64,000 nt of DNA, taken from positions 124,001 through 188,000 of the forward strand of contig NZ_JAPDHW010000004.1 in the NCBI RefSeq assembly GCF_025971945.1, in the 5' to 3' direction. Shown piece by piece: positions 45,052 through 53,338 of the stretch. The position numbers were made by a program, and so were the translations under genes. A model generated the notes under the pieces. The model was given only the letters and a program-made list of their open reading frames with translations. It had not been told where the DNA came from and made no database searches. This stretch comes from Chryseobacterium kimseyorum. Lineage in GTDB: Bacteria; Bacteroidota; Bacteroidia; Flavobacteriales; Weeksellaceae. The number at the start of each line of letters is the position of its first letter. The first letter of the stretch is position 1.

Positions 45052-45978
45052 TTAAAAGAAACTATTTCTCCTGTTTTTAGGAACAAAAGTCCAAGCTAAA
45101 ATTCTGCTGATCTTTTGACCCTGCGCCATATCGATTGTTTTTACCTCGAAAGCGTATAATTTCTTCAAAAGTGAATTTAATTTAAATAAATTTTCCTTTT
45201 TCGAAACCAAAGTTGTGAACCAAAGAATCTGTGAAGAATACAAAACGCTTTCCTCAATCATTTTTGAGATAAAAGCGATTTCCCCACCTTCGCACCACAA
45301 TTCAGCCTGTTGTCCGCTGAAATTGAGATTAGGTTTTTGAACTTTTGAATTTTGAAGATTTTTTGTTTTCCTGAGATTTCCTTTTAATGCAGATTCTTCA
45401 GAATCATGAAATGGCGGATTGCACATGGAAAACGTAAATTTATCCTGAGAATTAAGAATATTTTTAAAGATAAAATTCGAATCCGGCTGAAATTTCACTT
45501 GAATATTTTCATAAAAATCCGGGTTTTCATCTAAAATTTTCTGCGCATTATCTAAAGATTTCTGGCTGATATCGGTTCCCAACATTTCCCAGCCATAAGA
45601 CTGATGCGCAATCAGCGGATAAACCAAATTGGCTCCGGTTCCAATGTCGAGACCTTTGACTGACGATCCTTGCGGGATTTCTTTGGAATTTCCTGCCAGC
45701 AAATCAGCGATGTAATGAATGTAATCTGCACGTCCCGGAATGGGCGGACAAAGATTTTCGTCGGGAATATCCCAGTTTTTCACCTGATAAAAATGCTGCA
45801 GCAGTGCTTTGTTCAACAGTTTTACAGCTTTGGGAATGCTGAAATTGATTGTTAAATTTCCGTACGAATTTTTAAAAACATAATGTTTCAGTTCCGGCAC
45901 ACAGGAAATCAATTCGTCGAAATTGTAAGAATTTCGATGAAGATTTCTTGTGTGCATTCCTGATTTTTCGGTGGTCAT
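45052..45978 (-). CDS. rlmF: 23S rRNA (adenine-1618 N6)-methyltransferase RlmF
   Basis: Methylates N6 of A1618 of 23S rRNA. The 308-residue protein has the RlmF start (MHTRNLHRNSYNFDELISCV), CPPIPGRADYIHYIADLL (near residues 88-105), the SAM motif LDIGTGANLVYPLIA (near 122) and the adenine-site motif SMCNPPFHDSEESA (NPPF, near 190), then WCEGGEIAFISKMIEES. Length matches E. coli RlmF (about 308). It lies 3 bases after the cytochrome c lipoprotein gene. Confidence 0.93.
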   Translation of the reverse strand: MTTEKSGMHTRNLHRNSYNFDELISCVPELKHYVFKNSYGNLTINFSIPKAVKLLNKALLQHFYQVKNWDIPDENLCPPIPGRADYIHYIADLLAGNSKEIPQGSSVKGLDIGTGANLVYPLIAHQSYGWEMLGTDISQKSLDNAQKILDENPDFYENIQVKFQPDSNFIFKNILNSQDKFTFSMCNPPFHDSEESALKGNLRKTKNLQNSKVQKPNLNFSGQQAELWCEGGEIAFISKMIEESVLYSSQILWFTTLVSKKENLFKLNSLLKKLYAFEVKTIDMAQGQKISRILAWTFVPKNRRNSFF

Positions 45979-45981
45979 GAA

Positions 45982-46344
45982 TTATTTTTTCTGCTTCAGA
46001 ATATACTCCACCATTTTTTTGGCATCTTCTTTTGAAATCTGCGGATGAGGCTGCATCGGAACACTTCCCCATACACCGCTTCCACCTTCAATAATTTTTG
46101 AAGCCAGAATTTCAATATCTTTTTCAGAATATTTAGCCGCAATTTCTTTGTATGATGGTCCTATCAAACGTTCCTCGGCATTATGACAAGCCATACAGTC
46201 AGATGCCTCTACCAAACTCTGACCGGAAACATTGGTCGCTATAGGTGTAGAAGCATCTGATGAAGGCTGTATTTCTGAATTTTCTTTCTTCGAACAGGAA
46301 ATAATAAGCAAGCTTACTGCTCCTGTTAAAAATAGTTTTTTCAT
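45982..46344 (-). CDS. Membrane-anchored class I cytochrome c lipoprotein
   Basis: A 120-residue lipoprotein (MKKLFLTGAVSLLIISCSKK, lipidated Cys17) with one heme-binding CMACH motif (near residues 51-55), and Met in the distal part (GSVPMQPHPQIS, near 97) as likely axial ligand. The fold is that of cytochrome c-551/c8-type small electron carriers (ERLIGPSYKEIAAKY; MVEYILKQK). It would shuttle electrons in the periplasm, perhaps to an oxidase. It follows another small lipoprotein by one base and precedes rlmF. Confidence 0.88.
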   Translation of the reverse strand: MKKLFLTGAVSLLIISCSKKENSEIQPSSDASTPIATNVSGQSLVEASDCMACHNAEERLIGPSYKEIAAKYSEKDIEILASKIIEGGSGVWGSVPMQPHPQISKEDAKKMVEYILKQKK

Positions 46345-46559
46345 TATTTAGCTGATGCCGTAGAATCTGTAGATGGTGACGGAGCTGGAATTGCAGTTGC
46401 AGGAGCAGTTTCTGTCTTGGCAGTAGAATCAGTTACTACGGTTGTAGCTTCCGGTTCTGGCAACATCGTGTTGCTGTCCTGTAATGATTTGTCAGTTTTT
46501 TTTGAACAACTTACAGCGAACAAACCTCCGATAAATACGATTGCTAATACTTTTTTCAT
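46344..46559 (-). CDS. Small Thr/Pro/Ala-rich lipoprotein
   Basis: A 71-residue lipoprotein: signal with Cys18 (FAVSCSKK) and a low-complexity tail of Thr, Ser, Pro and Ala (ATTVVTDSTAKTETAPATAI) that is probably unstructured. It ends one base into the next gene's start (TAATG-type junction), so it is co-translated with the cytochrome c lipoprotein. No function was recognised; an unstructured surface or linker-like protein is a guess. Confidence 0.65.
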   Translation of the reverse strand: MKKVLAIVFIGGLFAVSCSKKTDKSLQDSNTMLPEPEATTVVTDSTAKTETAPATAIPAPSPSTDSTASAK

Positions 46560-46756
46560 ATCTAAATATTTAATTTTTTTATACTAAAATGAAATCACTC
46601 CATGACTTCACCAGTATTTATTTTCGGTCACAAAAATATAAAAAATAATTGGTCAAATACGAGATTTAAAGGTTTTTTAAGTCATGTTTAAACTGATTCC
46701 AAGAAAAATAAATTTCACTTTTTTAAATTTTTCATTTCTGATATTAAAAAAAGTTC

Positions 46757-46764
46757 TACATTTG
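46757..46764 (+). promoter_or_regulatory. -7 promoter element of the trp operon
   Basis: TACATTTG (TAnnTTTG) ends 4 bases before the leader-peptide ATG; the leader transcript would start at or near that codon. Confidence 0.55.
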
Positions 46765-46768
46765 TCCC

Positions 46769-46846
46769 ATGATTAATTCAGTTAACAAAAATTGGTGGTG
46801 GCAATCAAACTCTTCGTCGGGTCTGATGCTATTGTCGTGTTGTTAA
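46769..46846 (+). CDS. trpL: trp operon leader peptide
   Basis: A 25-residue reading frame, MINSVNKNWWWQSNSSSGLM then LLSCC and stop. Three consecutive Trp codons (TGG, 46793-46801) sit in the first half, as in classical trp attenuators, and the trpE gene starts 90 bases later. It was too short for routine gene lists but is well supported by the Trp run, promoter position, and the downstream terminator. The stop is at 46844-46846. Confidence 0.88.
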   Translation: MINSVNKNWWWQSNSSSGLMLLSCC

Positions 46847-46878
46847 GTTACAGCAGGAATATTATAGAAAACATACAG

Positions 46879-46911
46879 AGACTTTGACGATTGCGTTGAA
46901 GTCTTTTTTTT
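46879..46911 (+). promoter_or_regulatory. trp attenuator terminator
   Basis: AGACTTTGACG-attg-CGTTGAAGTCT forms an 11-bp stem with two wobbles, ending at 46904, followed by T-run 46904-46911. An alternative pairing exists: TCGTCGGGTCT at 46814-46824 can pair with AGACTTTGACGA at 46879-46890, the 5' arm of the terminator, with nine Watson-Crick pairs. The two states are exclusive. Translation of the Trp codons just upstream would decide between them, as in attenuation. Confidence 0.82.
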
Positions 46912-46935
46912 GTCGAAAAATTTAAATTTATCAAA

Positions 46936-48354
46936 ATGTTTACTCAGAAAATCAATATAAAAACCACCTCAAAAAAGACATTGGGAGATCTGCAAACCCC
47001 GATGAATATTTATCTTCAGATCAGAGATAAATTCCGAGACACTATTCTTTTGGAAAGTTCAGACAGCAAGAATATCGACAACAATTTTTCTTTTATTGCC
47101 GTCAATGCGATTGCGGGAATTGAAATTAAAAATCTTCACGAGTTTGAAGTAAAATTCCCCAATGAAAGTCCGGAGAAAAAGCCTTTGGAGAATATCAAAG
47201 TGACAGATCTATTGAATCAATTTTCTAAAACTTTCATCTGTGAAAAAACAAATGATTCTATTGAAAAAACTGCACAGAGTCTTTTTGGATACACGAGTTT
47301 TGAAGCCGTTCCACTTTTTGAAAATATCGGATTCAAGCCTCAAAGCAAAGAAGTGGAAATCCCGGTTTTGCGTTACAGACTATATCAGTACGTGATTGCC
47401 ATCAACCACTTTAATGATGAAATGCACTTTATTGAAAATCAGATCGACGGTGTAAAATCTGAAATGCGCCTGTTGCAGGATTTAATTAAAAATAAAAACG
47501 CCCTTGTTTATCCTTTCGAAAAAGATGGTTTTGAAACTTCAAATCTTACTGATGAAGAATATCTTGAACTGGTAGGTAAGGCTCAGAAACACTGTATGCG
47601 AGGTGACGTTTTTCAGTTGGTTTTGAGCAGAAGATTTGAGCAGAAATTTAAAGGCGATGAATTCAATGTTTACCGTGCTTTGAGGAACATCAATCCTTCC
47701 CCATACTTATTCTTTTTTGATTACGGAGACTATAAATTATTCGGATCAAGTCCAGAAAGTCAGTTGATTATTAAAAACAGGAAAGCTATTATCCATCCGA
47801 TTGCCGGAACATTCAAAAGAAGCGGAGATTTTGAAACCGATCTGCAGTCTGCGGAAGCCTTAAAAAAAGATCCGAAAGAGAATGCCGAACATACGATGCT
47901 GGTAGATTTAGCCAGAAACGACTTAGGCAAAATGGGGAAAAACGTAACCGTGACCAAACTGAAAGAAATTCAGCTTTTCTCGCACGTCATTCACATGGTC
48001 AGCGAAGTGACGGCAGAACTGGAAGAAAACACAAATCCTTTCGACATTGTTTCTGCCACTTTTCCGCAGGGAACTTTAAGCGGAGCACCGAAATACAAAG
48101 CACTTCAGCTCATCAACGAATACGAAAAAGATTCCCGCGGTTATTATGGCGGCTGCATCGGGATGATCGGTTTGAACGGTGACTGCAATCAGGCGATTAT
48201 GATCAGAACTTTTCTTAGCAAAAACAATACATTATTTTATCAGGCCGGAGCTGGATTGGTTGCAAAATCAATTCCCGAAAATGAACTTCAGGAGGTGAAT
48301 AACAAACTCAACGCCCTGAAAAAAGCGGTAGAGAAGGCGGAGAAATTGGTTTAA
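46936..48354 (+). CDS. trpE: Anthranilate synthase component I
   Basis: Converts chorismate to anthranilate with ammonia from TrpG. The 472-residue protein has the Trp-feedback motif in TILLESSDSKN (LLESS, near residues 36-40), and the catalytic chorismate-binding region: GDVFQLVLSRRFEQKF, GSSPESQLII, HPIAGTFKRSGDFETDL, ENAEHTMLVDLARNDLG, FPQGTLSGAPKYKALQ and RTFLSKNNTLFYQAGAGLV. Presence of the feedback motif suggests direct allosteric control as well as attenuation. First gene of trpEGDCFBA. Confidence 0.96.
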   Translation: MFTQKINIKTTSKKTLGDLQTPMNIYLQIRDKFRDTILLESSDSKNIDNNFSFIAVNAIAGIEIKNLHEFEVKFPNESPEKKPLENIKVTDLLNQFSKTFICEKTNDSIEKTAQSLFGYTSFEAVPLFENIGFKPQSKEVEIPVLRYRLYQYVIAINHFNDEMHFIENQIDGVKSEMRLLQDLIKNKNALVYPFEKDGFETSNLTDEEYLELVGKAQKHCMRGDVFQLVLSRRFEQKFKGDEFNVYRALRNINPSPYLFFFDYGDYKLFGSSPESQLIIKNRKAIIHPIAGTFKRSGDFETDLQSAEALKKDPKENAEHTMLVDLARNDLGKMGKNVTVTKLKEIQLFSHVIHMVSEVTAELEENTNPFDIVSATFPQGTLSGAPKYKALQLINEYEKDSRGYYGGCIGMIGLNGDCNQAIMIRTFLSKNNTLFYQAGAGLVAKSIPENELQEVNNKLNALKKAVEKAEKLV

Positions 48355-48361
48355 AAATTTT

Positions 48362-48487
48362 ATGGCGACAAAGAACTTCGTTTGTAAATTTCGATAAAAG
48401 CGTGTGCTTTTTCTCATTAATGTCTTCCGCTCCCACTCTTTTGCTTCGCAAAAGGAGTTCCGCTCAAGCCGGGTCGCAAAGTTCTCC
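48362..48487 (-). repeat. Flavo-1-like repeat copy between trpE and trpG
   Basis: Reading the minus strand: GCGACCCGGCTTGAGCGGAA, CTCCTTTTGCGAAGCAAAAG, AGTGGGAGCGGAAGACATTA and GCGACAATT-like ends (TTGTCGCCAT). The plan follows the element at 29286-29357: GATTG(C/A)AG(T/C)GGAA, CCTTTT / AAAAG stem, CGGAA. It is inserted in the antisense orientation in the spacer of an operon. See the copy at 50239-50335. Confidence 0.6.
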
Positions 48488-48527
48488 TGAAATCATTATT
48501 TAATCAAAAACAAACATCAGATATAAA

Positions 48528-49121
48528 ATGAAAACTGAAATAAATAACCAAGCCAATATCCTTGTCTTCGATAACTACGACAGCTTTACCTACAACCTCG
48601 TTCAGATGATTGAGCGAATTTCCAATCAAAAAGTTGACGTGTACCGAAATGATGAAATTTCATTAGAAGAAGTCGAAAAATATGACAAAATCATCCTTTC
48701 TCCAGGTCCCGGAATTCCTGAAGAAGCCGGAATTTTACTGGAATTAATTAAAAAATATGCACCAAAAAAAAGTATTCTCGGAGTTTGTCTCGGTCAACAG
48801 GCAATTGCAGAAGCTTTCGGCGGAAATTTAATCAATCTGACAGAAATTTTCCACGGCGTAGCAACATCTTCAAAAACTGTGAGAGAAAATGTAAAACTGT
48901 TCAGAAATTTACCCGAAGAAATTGAAGTTGGACGCTACCACAGTTGGGCAGTCAATCCTAAAAATTTTCCCTCAGAACTAGAAATTACAGCGACCGATAA
49001 CGACGGAATGATCATGGCTTTGCAGCACAGAAATTATGATGTTCATGGCGTTCAGTTTCATCCAGAAAGTATTCTGACACCGGATGGAGAACAGATTATC
49101 AGGAATTTTTTAAATAGTTGA
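48528..49121 (+). CDS. trpG: Anthranilate synthase component II (glutamine amidotransferase)
   Basis: Delivers ammonia from glutamine to TrpE. The 197-residue class I amidotransferase has NYDSFTYNLVQMIERI near the N-terminus, LSPGPGIPEEAG (near 58), nucleophile Cys in LGVCLGQQAIAEAFGG (near 86), and the His-Glu pair in GVQFHPESILTPDGEQI. A spacer of 173 bases from trpE contains a dispersed repeat on the antisense strand. Confidence 0.95.
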   Translation: MKTEINNQANILVFDNYDSFTYNLVQMIERISNQKVDVYRNDEISLEEVEKYDKIILSPGPGIPEEAGILLELIKKYAPKKSILGVCLGQQAIAEAFGGNLINLTEIFHGVATSSKTVRENVKLFRNLPEEIEVGRYHSWAVNPKNFPSELEITATDNDGMIMALQHRNYDVHGVQFHPESILTPDGEQIIRNFLNS

Positions 49122-49200
49122 TTGGATTTAGTTGATTGTTGATAGAATTTATTTCACAACAATTTCACTAAAAACCAATAACTAAAAACCAACAACTTTT

Positions 49201-50196
49201 ATGAAAGAAATATTAGAATACCTTTTCAATCATCACACCTTATCAAAATCGGAAGCAAAAGCGATTATGATTGAAATTGCTCAAAATAAATTCAATGCAA
49301 CTGAAGTTACCGCTTTCATCAGTATTTTTCTGATGCGGAATATCACTTTGGAAGAACTGGAAGGTTTCAGACAGGCTCTACTTACCATGGCCGTTCAAGT
49401 CAGCATCGAAGCAGAAAACACCATCGACATCGTGGGAACCGGTGGCGACGGAAAAAACACCATCAACATTTCCACTTTGGCGAGTTTTGTGGTTGCCGGA
49501 GCCGGACAGAAAGTGACCAAACACGGTAATTACGGAGCTTCAGCGATAACCGGTTCGTCAAATGTATTGGAAGCACTGGGATATCAGTTCAAAAAAACAT
49601 CTGAAGAGCTCAATCAGGATCTTGAAAAAGCAAACATCTGTTTTCTGCACGCTCCTTATTTTCATCCGGCATTGCAGTCTGTGGGCGCTCTGAGAAAATC
49701 TTTGGGTCTGCGTACGTTTTTCAACCTGCTCGGTCCGTTGGTTAATCCCGCAAAAACACAGTTTTCAGTGATTGGTGTTTACAACCTCGAGATTGCAAGA
49801 ATTTATCAGTATCTGCTTCAGAAAGACAGTCGCGACTTTATTCTGGTGCACGGATTGGACGGTTACGACGAAATCAGCCTGACCGGTGACAGCAAGATCA
49901 TCACGAAAGATGGTGAAGAAATTTATTCATCTAAAGATTTAGGTTTCAATCCTGTTGATCCTCAAAATATTGCTGGTGGATCAACCATTCAGGAATCTGC
50001 GGAACTGTTCAAAAATATTCTGGAAGGTAATGGTTCGGCAGATCAGAATGCAGTTGTTGTGGCGAACGCCGCAGTTGCGCTCTATCACACAAAAAACTGG
50101 GGTTCATATTCTGATTGTCGTTTGCTGGCACAGGAGAGTTTAGAAAGTGGAAAAGCCCTGATTTGTTTCAACAATTTGATCAAAACTAATTTTTAA
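49201..50196 (+). CDS. trpD: Anthranilate phosphoribosyltransferase
   Basis: Transfers phosphoribosyl from PRPP to anthranilate. The 331-residue protein has the glycine-rich PRPP loop IVGTGGDGKNTINISTLA (near residues 78-95), TKHGNYGASAITGSSNVLE and GLRTFFNLLGPLVNPA, the family's hallmark segments. It follows trpG by 79 bases and precedes a 243-base spacer with another repeat copy and a short direct-repeat fragment. Confidence 0.96.
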   Translation: MKEILEYLFNHHTLSKSEAKAIMIEIAQNKFNATEVTAFISIFLMRNITLEELEGFRQALLTMAVQVSIEAENTIDIVGTGGDGKNTINISTLASFVVAGAGQKVTKHGNYGASAITGSSNVLEALGYQFKKTSEELNQDLEKANICFLHAPYFHPALQSVGALRKSLGLRTFFNLLGPLVNPAKTQFSVIGVYNLEIARIYQYLLQKDSRDFILVHGLDGYDEISLTGDSKIITKDGEEIYSSKDLGFNPVDPQNIAGGSTIQESAELFKNILEGNGSADQNAVVVANAAVALYHTKNWGSYSDCRLLAQESLESGKALICFNNLIKTNF

Positions 50197-50238
50197 TCAA
50201 CAAATAGACTTCCCCGAAAGTTAATTTTACAATTTTTC

Positions 50239-50335
50239 ATGGCGACAATTTCCGTCTTCCGCTCCCAATCTTTTTTTGTCAGGCTTCTACCACCGCAAAA
50301 AAAAGGATTTCCGCTCAAGCCGGGTCGCAAAGTTT
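50239..50335 (-). repeat. Flavo-1-like repeat copy between trpD and trpC
   Basis: Minus-strand reading GCGACCCGGCTTGAGCGGAA, AATCCTTTTTTTTGCGGTGG, CAAAAAAAGATTGGGAGCGG and AAGACGGAAATTGTCGCCAT, aligned with the copy at 48362-48487 and with the 29.3 kb element. Ends GCGAC/GTCGC can pair, closing a long hairpin-like structure. Confidence 0.6.
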
Positions 50336-50438
50336 TTATACGTAGAAGATTAGTTAAAAATTAAAGTTACAACATCCACAAAACCTTGTGTTCCTTGCGA
50401 AAAACCTTGTGTCCTTAGTGGTAAAAAAAATAAACAAT

Positions 50439-51218
50439 ATGAATATTTTAGATAAAATCATTGCAAGAAAAAAGCAGGAAATAGCAGATTCAAAATCCAG
50501 AGTTTTATTACAGCAGTTAAAGGATTCAAAATTTTTCAACAGAAAAAAATTATCGTTGAAAGAATCATTACATTCAAAATCCGGAATTATTGCTGAATTT
50601 AAAAGACAATCTCCCTCAAAGGGAATTATCAATGATAAAGTCTCTCCTCTGGAAGTTGCGTCTGCTTATGAAAAATTTGGAGCAAGTGCCGTTTCGGTTT
50701 TAACGGATCAGGATTTTTTCGGTGGAAGTTTTGAAGATATTCTCAGTGTCAGAAATCACATCAACATTCCGATCTTAAGAAAAGATTTTATGATCGATGA
50801 ATATCAGTTTTACGAAGCGAAATCGATGGGCGCTGACGTAATTTTGCTCATTGCAGCCTGTGTTTCGCAGAATCAGGTTTCAGAATTTACTGAATTGGCG
50901 CACAGTTTAGATCTGGAAGTCTTACTCGAGATTCACACCGAGGAAGAACTTCAACACATTGATAAAAACGTGGATTTCGTAGGCATCAACAATAGAAATT
51001 TAAAAGATTTCAAGGTGGATCTACAACATTCAGTTCATCTGAAAAATCAACTTCCGGAAAAGACTTTATCTATTGCAGAAAGCGGTATTTACAGCGAAGA
51101 AGATTTTAATTTTCTGAAAGAAAAAGGCTTTGACGGTTTTCTGATGGGCGAATATTTTATGAAAGATGAAAAACCTGGAAATAAATTCGCTGAATTTATT
51201 TCTAATGTAGCAATGTAA
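50439..51218 (+). CDS. trpC: Indole-3-glycerol phosphate synthase
   Basis: Ring-closes CdRP to indole-3-glycerol phosphate. Start chosen at 50439 (MNILDKIIARKKQE), since the 17 codons before it read through a dispersed repeat. The 259-residue TIM barrel shows AEFKRQSPSKGIIND (near 64, catalytic Lys), SVLTDQDFFGGS, PILRKDFMIDEYQFYEAKSM, GINNRNLKDFKVD and AESGIYSEEDF, all diagnostic. trpF follows after 18 bases. Confidence 0.96.
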   Translation: MNILDKIIARKKQEIADSKSRVLLQQLKDSKFFNRKKLSLKESLHSKSGIIAEFKRQSPSKGIINDKVSPLEVASAYEKFGASAVSVLTDQDFFGGSFEDILSVRNHINIPILRKDFMIDEYQFYEAKSMGADVILLIAACVSQNQVSEFTELAHSLDLEVLLEIHTEEELQHIDKNVDFVGINNRNLKDFKVDLQHSVHLKNQLPEKTLSIAESGIYSEEDFNFLKEKGFDGFLMGEYFMKDEKPGNKFAEFISNVAM

Positions 51219-51236
51219 AAATCTAACAATTTACCA

Positions 51237-51908
51237 ATGTTTAAAAGCCAAAAGCAAGAAGCCAACCGCCAACCGCGAGTTAAAGTCTGCGGATTGACCC
51301 AACTCAGCCAAATCAATGAATTAGTGGCATTAAAAATTGATTTTTTAGGTTTTATTTTTTACGAAAAATCGCCAAGATTTGTTCTGAATCATTTGAGTTT
51401 AGATGAGATTTCAAAAATAAATCATCAGGGAAAAGTTGGAGTTTTTGTGAATGAAACTGTCGAAAAAATTGTTGGTATTTCAGAAAAAGCAGATTTAAAT
51501 TTCATCCAGCTTCACGGCGACGAAAATGAGGAATATATTGTAAGGCTAAGACAGATTCTAAAAGAAACTATAAAAATTATCAAAGTAATTCGGGTTGGAA
51601 ATATGAAGTCTGAAGCAGTAATCGAAGTAGAAAAAATCTCAAATCTCAAATCTCAAATCTCAAATCTTCTGTTTGACACCGATTCAAAAGCCTTTGGCGG
51701 AACAGGAAAAACATTTGATTGGAACATTCTGAACGAAATTAAAGTCCCACTTCCCTATTTTCTAAGTGGCGGAATTTCCCTGGAAAATGTTGATGATATC
51801 AAAAATTTAAAACAAAAACCTTTTGCACTGGATATCAATTCAAAATTTGAAATTGAGGCGGGGGTGAAAGATTTAGAAAAAATAAAAAAATTATATGAAA
51901 AATTATAA
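51237..51908 (+). CDS. trpF: Phosphoribosylanthranilate isomerase
   Basis: Amadori isomerisation of PRA to CdRP. The 223-residue TIM barrel has [17 protein letters not shown] with catalytic Cys (near residue 19), [20 protein letters not shown], and [19 protein letters not shown] with catalytic Asp. An insertion of about 12 residues ([16 protein letters not shown]) lies just before the conserved [10 protein letters not shown]; it is encoded by five 7-base repeats at 51634-51668. The upstream [13 protein letters not shown] segment is poorly conserved, so a later start is possible. trpB overlaps its end by 14 bases. Confidence 0.93.
   Translation: MFKSQKQEANRQPRVKVCGLTQLSQINELVALKIDFLGFIFYEKSPRFVLNHLSLDEISKINHQGKVGVFVNETVEKIVGISEKADLNFIQLHGDENEEYIVRLRQILKETIKIIKVIRVGNMKSEAVIEVEKISNLKSQISNLLFDTDSKAFGGTGKTFDWNILNEIKVPLPYFLSGGISLENVDDIKNLKQKPFALDINSKFEIEAGVKDLEKIKKLYEKL
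51634..51668 (+). repeat. Heptanucleotide repeat inside trpF
   Basis: AAATCTC occurs four times exactly (51634, 51641, 51648, 51655) and a fifth time as AAATCTT (51662). Seven-base units in a coding region shift the frame when copy number changes; three units equal seven codons. Confidence 0.85.
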
Positions 51909-53103
51909 AAACCCAGACCAAAACGGATATTACGGAGAATTCGGCGGTGCATTTGTCCCCGAAATGCTGTATCCAAACGTTGAAGAACTGCAGAAAAATT
52001 ATCTTGAAATCATAGAGTCCGAAGAGTTTCAAAATGAGTATCAGGATTTGCTGAAAAATTATGTCGGACGTGCTACGCCACTCTATTTTGCTAAAAATTT
52101 GAGTGAAAAATATAAAACTAAAGTTTATCTGAAAAGAGAAGATCTCAATCACACCGGAGCGCATAAAATTAACAATGCTTTAGGGCAGGTTCTATTGGCA
52201 AAACGACTTGGAAAACGCAGAATAATCGCAGAAACAGGTGCCGGACAGCACGGTGTGGCAACTGCAACGGCGTGTGCATTGCTAAACTTAGAATGTATTG
52301 TCTACATGGGCGAAGTCGATATTGCGAGACAGGCTCCTAATGTCGGAAGAATGAAAATGCTGGGAGCAACCGTAATTCCTGCAACTTCCGGTTCAAAGAC
52401 GCTGAAAGATGCTGTGAATGAAGCATTAAGAGACTGGATTAATAACTCTACCACAACACATTATGTAATTGGAAGTGTGGTCGGCCCGCACCCTTTCCCT
52501 GATTTGGTGGCGAGATTTCAATCTGTGATTTCAAAAGAGATTAAGGAACAACTTTATGAACAGATCGGCAGAGAAAATCCTGACTGTGTGATTGCCTGTG
52601 TTGGTGGCGGAAGCAATGCGGCAGGGACTTTCTACCACTTTGTCGAACAAGAAAATGTAAAAATCATTGCGGCAGAAGCCGGAGGTTTTGGCGTTGAATC
52701 AGGAAAATCGGCGGCCACCACTTTTTTGGGAACGCTGGGTATTTTGCACGGAAGTAAAAGTCTGGTTATGCAGACCAATGACGGTCAGGTTATCGAGCCT
52801 CATTCCATCTCTGCCGGTTTGGATTATCCTGGAATTGGGCCCTTCCATGCGCATTTGTTCAAAGAAAACCGCGCAGAATTTTTCAGCATAAATGATGATG
52901 AGGCTTTGGTTTCTGCATTTGAACTGACAAAACTGGAGGGAATTATTCCCGCGTTGGAAAGTGCCCACGCGTTGGCAGTTTTAAATAAAAAGAAATTTAA
53001 CGAACATGATGTAGTTGTCATCTGCCTCAGTGGCCGCGGCGATAAAGATATGGAAACGTATTTAAGGGCGCTGGAAGATGGAAATGCGAAGAAGGAAGAT
53101 TAA
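51895..53103 (+). CDS. trpB: Tryptophan synthase beta chain
   Basis: PLP enzyme joining indole with serine. The 402-residue protein has [38 protein letters not shown] with the PLP Lys (near residue 90), [50 protein letters not shown] (phosphate-binding glycine loop) and [14 protein letters not shown]. It overlaps trpF by 14 bases. The partner trpA follows after about 235 bases that contain repeats, an unusual split of the normally adjacent pair. Confidence 0.97.
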   Translation: MKNYKNPDQNGYYGEFGGAFVPEMLYPNVEELQKNYLEIIESEEFQNEYQDLLKNYVGRATPLYFAKNLSEKYKTKVYLKREDLNHTGAHKINNALGQVLLAKRLGKRRIIAETGAGQHGVATATACALLNLECIVYMGEVDIARQAPNVGRMKMLGATVIPATSGSKTLKDAVNEALRDWINNSTTTHYVIGSVVGPHPFPDLVARFQSVISKEIKEQLYEQIGRENPDCVIACVGGGSNAAGTFYHFVEQENVKIIAAEAGGFGVESGKSAATTFLGTLGILHGSKSLVMQTNDGQVIEPHSISAGLDYPGIGPFHAHLFKENRAEFFSINDDEALVSAFELTKLEGIIPALESAHALAVLNKKKFNEHDVVVICLSGRGDKDMETYLRALEDGNAKKED

Positions 53104-53114
53104 TTATATAAAAA

Positions 53115-53296
53115 AATGCTAAAAAGTCCCAAAGGAACGACTTAACTGAGGATAGGATGCAATCCTATCAAAACGTTCATTAGAGAAATCCTTCTGAAAA
53201 ACTTAATAAAGAATAGGTTATAATCTTATCTAAAATATCATCAGAAAAATTTCACTGGAACAACCTGATAGCTTATAGAGTAAATTCCCATCAAAA
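53115..53296. repeat. Three degenerate tandem copies of a dispersed repeat of about 58 bp
   Basis: Three blocks align: AAGGAACGACTTAACTGAGG then ATAGGATGCAATCCTATC; CTGAAAAACTTAATAAAGAA then TAGGTTATAATCTTATC; and CTGGAACAACCTGATAGC then TTATAGAGTAAATTCCCATC. The first keeps the inverted GATAGGA/TCCTATC stem. The sequence type is a Bacteroidetes dispersed repeat. The third copy runs into the earliest trpA start candidate. Confidence 0.6.
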
Positions 53297-53338
53297 ATGC
53301 AGAAGGAAAATATTCCAAAAAACCAAAAAAAATCAAAA

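Noticed and set aside
44910-50430. TTAGTG-type short motif near 44970 and again near 50410 as a regulatory site
   Set aside because: Only short imperfect similarity (TTCTTTGTGGTAAAAAA vs CCTTAGTGGTAAAAAAA); likely fragments of a dispersed repeat; too weak to annotate separately.
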